Origin: Candidatus Sumerlaeota bacterium
Lineage (GTDB): Bacteria > Sumerlaeota > Sumerlaeia > SLMS01 > JAHLLQ01
Direction of reading: 5' to 3'
DNA: 64,000 bases
Assembly (NCBI GenBank): GCA_030156535.1
Contig: JASGMJ010000013.1
Location: forward strand, 1-64,000
A program made the position numbers and the translations under genes. The notes below the pieces were generated by a model. The model worked only from the letters and a program-made list of their open reading frames with translations, made no database searches and was not told where the DNA came from. Of this stretch, positions 61,695 to 64,000 are shown in pieces. The stretch's first letter is position 1; each line of letters opens with the position of its first letter.

Positions 61695-64000
61695 TCAGGG
61701 CTTGAGGTCCTCCGGCAGGCCGTCGGCCTTGGCGACGCCCTCCGCGCCAATCTCGACAACGTAGCCACCGAGCTTGAGCGTCACCTGCTCGCCGAGCGTG
61801 ATCGCCTTCGTCTTCCCGGGGAAGCGGTCGATCAGTGCGAAGTACGCGTCGCTCAGGTACTTCACCTTCAGCGTCTTCGCCTGGTCGTCCGTCTGCATTT
61901 CCTGACGCCAACGTTCGCCGTCGAAGGCGAAGGTCTCGCCGTCGATGCGGCGGACCGATGCGGTGGATTCGGAGGAAGCGGCACTCAACGTTTCGGCTCC
62001 CTTCATCACGCGCAGGTCCCGGGAGAACTGCACGCTTTTCTCGCCGGTTTGTTCCTGCAATGTTCCCGGCGCGGACGCCTTGGTGCCGAATGATCCGACG
62101 ATGCCGGAGCGCCCGGCGCGGCGTTGCGCAACGCGGTCGGTGATGACGACCGGGGGCATGTTGGAGAGTTGCGGGCTGGTGCCTTCCTTTACGCGGTAGA
62201 CATCGCCCTGCGAAACGGTTCCCGCCATCGGATCGTAATCCTGGGTTTGTGAGAAGCGCGAACGGACAATGTTGTCGCGTTCAAGCTCGGCGTCCTCGAC
62301 GACGAGGAAACTCGTGTACGGCGTGACGAGATTGTACTCGAGTGCGAGCTCGAGGACTTCCTCGCGCAGTTCCCTGGTCTCGCCGTTGCGGCGGATCTCG
62401 TCGAGCAGATAGCCAACCTTGCGATTCGCCCACAGTGCGGCGACGTAGCGCGCATCGCCGTCCGTTGTTTCGGGAAAGCGCAGCGTCGCCTCGTGCGTGT
62501 ACTCCTTGTCGCCCGCGTTTCCCTTCAGCAGGGCCGTCGCCGTTCCGTGCCCGCGATAACGGCCGAAGACGAGAAGGTCCTGGCCAAGAAAGAGGTCCGG
62601 CAGGTCGATCGGAAACAGGTCGCGGATTTCGACGCCGTTGATGTCGAGCGCGAGATCGGAAAGCACCGGGTGCGCGATCGAGTCGAAGAGGGTGGAGACC
62701 TTGACCTCCAGATCTTCCTCGGGCCCGACGTATTCGGAGAGAGCCCGCGTATCCTCGGCGATGGCATCGAGCAGGTGCGTGTTCACGTCGTAGCCCACGC
62801 CGAAGGCGAAGACGCGCAGCGCGTCCTGGTTGGCGTCGCGCAGGTGGCTGAGGATCAGTTCCTTGTCGGTGACGCCGACGGTGGGGAGGCCGTCGGTGAG
62901 GAAGAGTACCTGGTGGATGCGGCCGGCGGTTTCCTGCGAGACGGCGCGCTTGAGTGCCTCGTCGATGTTCGTGCCACCATGGGCGCGGAAGCCTTCGACG
63001 AACTCGCGTGCCGCAGCGAGCTCCTCTTTCGAGGCGGGAACGGGGGCGCGGCGGAACGACTCAACGCCGGTGCTGAACGTCATGATGTTGAAGTGGTCCT
63101 CGGGCGCGAGCGCGCCAAGGCACTGGCGCAACGCAACTCGGGCCTGCTCGATCTTGCCGTTCTCGTTCATCGAACCGCTGACATCGAGGACGAACGTCAC
63201 TGTCTTGGGCAGCGCCTTCGCGAGCGCGCCTTCGCGCGGCGGATGGATCATCAGCATGAACGTGCCGTCGCCCGACGTGTCGGGCTGGTAGGCGATCAGG
63301 TGCAGCGCGAGGTCCTTGTCGGCGGGGGCGAGCAGGAGCTGGAACGGGCGTCCCTCGCCCGAGGAGTAGCCGGGCACCACGACGCGCGTGCCGTCGCCTT
63401 TCTTCGACTCCTCGATCTTGTGGCTGGGCGAGTAGAGAACGCCGATGCCGCCGGGCCAGTCGAGCTGGAGCGAAAGATCGGTCTCGTCCGCAGGCGCGGA
63501 CTGCCAGCGCCCCGACGATGCCAGCTCGAAGGAGTAGAGGTCGCCCTTTCGTTCGAGCGGCTGGGCGAATTCGAGTTCGACGGGCATGTCGCCGTTCGCC
63601 GGAATCGGAAAGATGCGGAACTTCAACGTCTGCGCGTCCACGTACTCGAGCAGACCGGGGTCGCGCATCTTGCGCACGATGTCGGTGTAGATTTGCCGCG
63701 CCTCGCCGGACTCCAGCACGTCACCGTGAACCTTCTCGCCGTTCATCGTGAGGACGAAATCCGTGACCTGTGCGCCCTTGGGGAGCGTGACGAGAAACGT
63801 TCCCTCCAGAACACGGGGATGGGGATTATGAAAGACCTGGGTCAGATGAGTGCGGGCCACGGGGCCGTCGATGGCGACGGCGATGATCTCGCTCTTCATT
63901 TCAAGCGGGGGCAAATCCGGTTCACGCGGCATCAGGATGGAAACCGCGTGGGTGGCAGCCGGGAGGACAATGGCGGCACAGAGGAAAAGGAGCCTGGCGG
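61695..64000 (-). CDS. secreted VIT and VWA domain protein, 5-prime end outside the window
   Basis: 767 residues are visible. The frame stays open past the ATG at 63932 to the window edge, and those codons encode a signal-peptide-like ARLLFLCAAIVLPAATHA, so the true start is beyond 64000. A VIT domain (about 20-150, VARTHLTQVFHNPHPRVLEG) precedes a VWA domain with the MIDAS motif FVLDVSGSMNENGKIEQ and VLFLTDGLPTVGVTD. This is the layout of sortase- or exosortase-linked surface proteins such as inter-alpha-inhibitor-like proteins. A string near residue 590, YDPMAGTVSQGDVYRVKEG (around 62190-62246), closely resembles the tail of the pseudopilin-like protein. The C-terminus has a separate beta-rich domain. 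Function unknown; probably envelope-anchored. Confidence 0.85.
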   Translation of the reverse strand, partial: ARLLFLCAAIVLPAATHAVSILMPREPDLPPLEMKSEIIAVAIDGPVARTHLTQVFHNPHPRVLEGTFLVTLPKGAQVTDFVLTMNGEKVHGDVLESGEARQIYTDIVRKMRDPGLLEYVDAQTLKFRIFPIPANGDMPVELEFAQPLERKGDLYSFELASSGRWQSAPADETDLSLQLDWPGGIGVLYSPSHKIEESKKGDGTRVVVPGYSSGEGRPFQLLLAPADKDLALHLIAYQPDTSGDGTFMLMIHPPREGALAKALPKTVTFVLDVSGSMNENGKIEQARVALRQCLGALAPEDHFNIMTFSTGVESFRRAPVPASKEELAAAREFVEGFRAHGGTNIDEALKRAVSQETAGRIHQVLFLTDGLPTVGVTDKELILSHLRDANQDALRVFAFGVGYDVNTHLLDAIAEDTRALSEYVGPEEDLEVKVSTLFDSIAHPVLSDLALDINGVEIRDLFPIDLPDLFLGQDLLVFGRYRGHGTATALLKGNAGDKEYTHEATLRFPETTDGDARYVAALWANRKVGYLLDEIRRNGETRELREEVLELALEYNLVTPYTSFLVVEDAELERDNIVRSRFSQTQDYDPMAGTVSQGDVYRVKEGTSPQLSNMPPVVITDRVAQRRAGRSGIVGSFGTKASAPGTLQEQTGEKSVQFSRDLRVMKGAETLSAASSESTASVRRIDGETFAFDGERWRQEMQTDDQAKTLKVKYLSDAYFALIDRFPGKTKAITLGEQVTLKLGGYVVEIGAEGVAKADGLPEDLKP

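Overview
This is a 64 kb stretch of a GC-rich bacterial chromosome with about 50 protein genes on both strands. I see no phage, plasmid, transposase or CRISPR locus and no recognisable tRNA or rRNA gene. Several things point to a Gram-negative (diderm) bacterium from a poorly cultured lineage: a Kdo-activating enzyme (kdsB), many lipoprotein and Sec signals, a pseudopilin-like protein whose tail resembles type II secretion pseudopilins, an NtrC-type regulator, a BshA-type glycosyltransferase (bacillithiol pathway) and many large secreted proteins of unknown function. Gaps rich in short degenerate repeats are also typical of such genomes. A member of the Sumerlaeota/Hydrogenedentota/Planctomycetota neighbourhood would fit, but this is inference from gene content, not proof.

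Layout. 1-9.5 kb: a striking homologue of mitochondrial pyruvate/branched-chain ketoacid dehydrogenase kinases, an isopropylmalate/citramalate synthase-family enzyme, a membrane protein, a pseudopilin-like protein, glycyl-tRNA synthetase, an AGE-family sugar epimerase and a family 2 glycosyltransferase. 9.5-25.6 kb: a 1399-residue protein made of repeated carboxypeptidase-regulatory-like domains, bshA next to a DinB-fold protein, a tandem GNAT coupled to a sugar-binding lipoprotein, an NtrC-type two-component pair, a small secreted protein, a GNAT-nitrilase fusion lacking its catalytic cysteine, and two secreted thiol-redox proteins. 25.9-37.1 kb: mostly secreted or membrane proteins of unknown function, with an Eis-like acetyltransferase, a ROK kinase-GmhA fusion, a HEXXH metalloprotease-like protein, ruvC, and a secreted protein with a cysteine-free thioredoxin fold.

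37.4-44.0 kb: a thiamine (thiazole/HMP) locus, TPP riboswitch-thiC-thiF-thiS-thiG-thiH, followed by a trans-polyprenyl diphosphate synthase and a terminator. 44.1-50 kb: an oligopeptide-binding lipoprotein, a 650-bp gap filled by a composite repeat, kdsB, a secreted discoidin-domain protein and a SpoIIE-type phosphatase. 50.2-64 kb: a seven-helix sensor kinase, a class A beta-lactamase-like lipoprotein, an unknown protein, a VanX-type dipeptidase with a small membrane protein and an MscS channel, mtnA with a membrane protein, a secreted unknown, a 2-hydroxyacid dehydrogenase, and a VIT/VWA protein cut by the window edge.

Translationally coupled pairs are visible (GNAT/solute-binding protein, Eis-like/lipoprotein, thiF/thiS, thiG/thiH), but most genes stand alone with 20-650 bp gaps. 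The gaps carry several repeat families: a 114-bp palindromic element in direct and inverted copies, an inverted-repeat element of about 120 bp, a CACCACGGAG-type motif, and CTGAAAAC-type motifs in inverted pairs.
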